From Streptomyces venezuelae (GTDB lineage: Bacteria > Actinomycetota > Actinomycetes > Streptomycetales > Streptomycetaceae), in assembly GCF_008642275.1 (NCBI RefSeq), contig NZ_CP029189.1:682001-746000 (forward strand): a stretch of DNA of 64,000 bases. The letters are read 5' to 3'. Below are positions 63,717-64,000 of the stretch, in pieces. The notes beneath the pieces were generated by a model, which worked only from the letters and a program-made list of their open reading frames with translations, was not told the DNA's origin and did no database searches. Made by a program: the position numbers and the translations under genes. Numbering within the stretch: position 1 is the stretch's first letter; every line of letters starts with the position of its first letter.

Positions 63717-64000
63717 CAAAGCGCTCTCAATCCCTCGATGACTTCACGCAGAATCCGCTCGTCCGGCAGTTGTGCGGGCGGCACGGGACGGCTGACCTTG
63801 ACGTGGCCGCCCTCCAGCAGGTCCCCGAGGAGCACCCGCACCACCCCCACGGGCAGGTCCGCGTCGGCGGCGAGTTCGGCCACCGACTGGGTCTCGGACC
63901 GGCAGAGTCCGAGCAGTGCCCGGTGTTCGGGACCCAGCAGGGACTCGGCCGCCTCGTCCGTGCCCTCCGGGTCGACCGCGACCAGCGCGATCAGGTCGAA
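63716..64000 (-). CDS. DUF742 protein (conservon CvnC-like), cut by window edge
   Basis: The C-terminal 94 residues of a DUF742 protein are seen, entering from the right edge: FDLIALVAVDP, LLGPEHRALLGLCRSETQSVAELAADADLPVGVVRVLLGDLLEGGHVKVSRP, and the end LPDERILREVIEGLRAL. DUF742 is the third member of conservons, lying between the roadblock protein and the GTPase. The kinase and roadblock genes would be beyond 64000. Confidence 0.9.
   Translation of the reverse strand, partial: FDLIALVAVDPEGTDEAAESLLGPEHRALLGLCRSETQSVAELAADADLPVGVVRVLLGDLLEGGHVKVSRPVPPAQLPDERILREVIEGLRAL

Overview
The window is from a high-GC actinomycete, almost certainly a Streptomyces. The signs are very high G+C, frequent GTG starts, ATGA and GTGA start/stop overlaps, a SARP-type activator, a DUF6397-like protein and part of a conservon (roadblock, DUF742 and GTPase genes).

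Positions 1 to about 33870 are one nonribosomal peptide gene cluster, cut off at the left edge. A plus-strand block (1-5274) holds the end of an adenylation-carrier NRPS, a serine hydroxymethyltransferase (SHMT)-like enzyme, a DUF2461 protein, an L-threonine aldolase and a GNAT. A strong hairpin separates it from a minus-strand operon (16526 to 5340): two elongation NRPSs, the first in transcription order ending in an unusual cysteine thioesterase, then a stand-alone condensation domain and two acyl-CoA dehydrogenases. An MFS exporter and an AlkZ-like DNA glycosylase follow. A second minus-strand operon (30126 to 19326) carries a SARP regulator, an aldehyde dehydrogenase, an A-PCP didomain, a type II thioesterase, MbtH, a P450 and an A-PCP-Cy-MT NRPS. 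Divergent from it are a tryptophan halogenase, a flavin reductase and a cation/proton antiporter.

The genes fit one pathway. Tryptophan is chlorinated, loaded on the A-PCP protein, beta-hydroxylated by the P450 and released. The threonine aldolase cleaves it to a chloroindole aldehyde, and the aldehyde dehydrogenase oxidises this to a chloroindole-3-carboxylic acid. The NRPS whose A domain lacks the amino-binding Asp then loads that acid as starter unit. The SHMT-like enzyme next to a cysteine-like A domain suggests alpha-methylserine and a 4-methyloxazoline. This gene set matches what I recall of the fmo cluster for JBIR-34/-35 (chlorohydroxyindole-4-methyloxazoline peptides). Two near-identical 11-bp-spaced TCTACAA-type direct repeats, before the MFS gene and between the SARP and halogenase genes, look like the cluster activator's binding sites.

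Positions 33900-54600 are ordinary Streptomyces genes: stress protein, amino acid permease, phosphatases, Lrp and MarR regulators, two P450/flavin oxygenase genes, a short MltG-like protein, a large FAD/Fe-S oxidoreductase and three ABC exporter half-transporters, two of which form an asymmetric pair. Positions 54600-64000 hold a secreted HAF-like protein, a membrane metal hydrolase, a Ski2-like helicase, an acyl-CoA thioesterase, a YchJ-like protein, a DUF6397-like protein with ten perfect 15-bp repeats, and conservon genes running off the right edge. No stretch over 300 bases lacks a gene. I saw no rRNA, tRNA, insertion sequence or CRISPR array.
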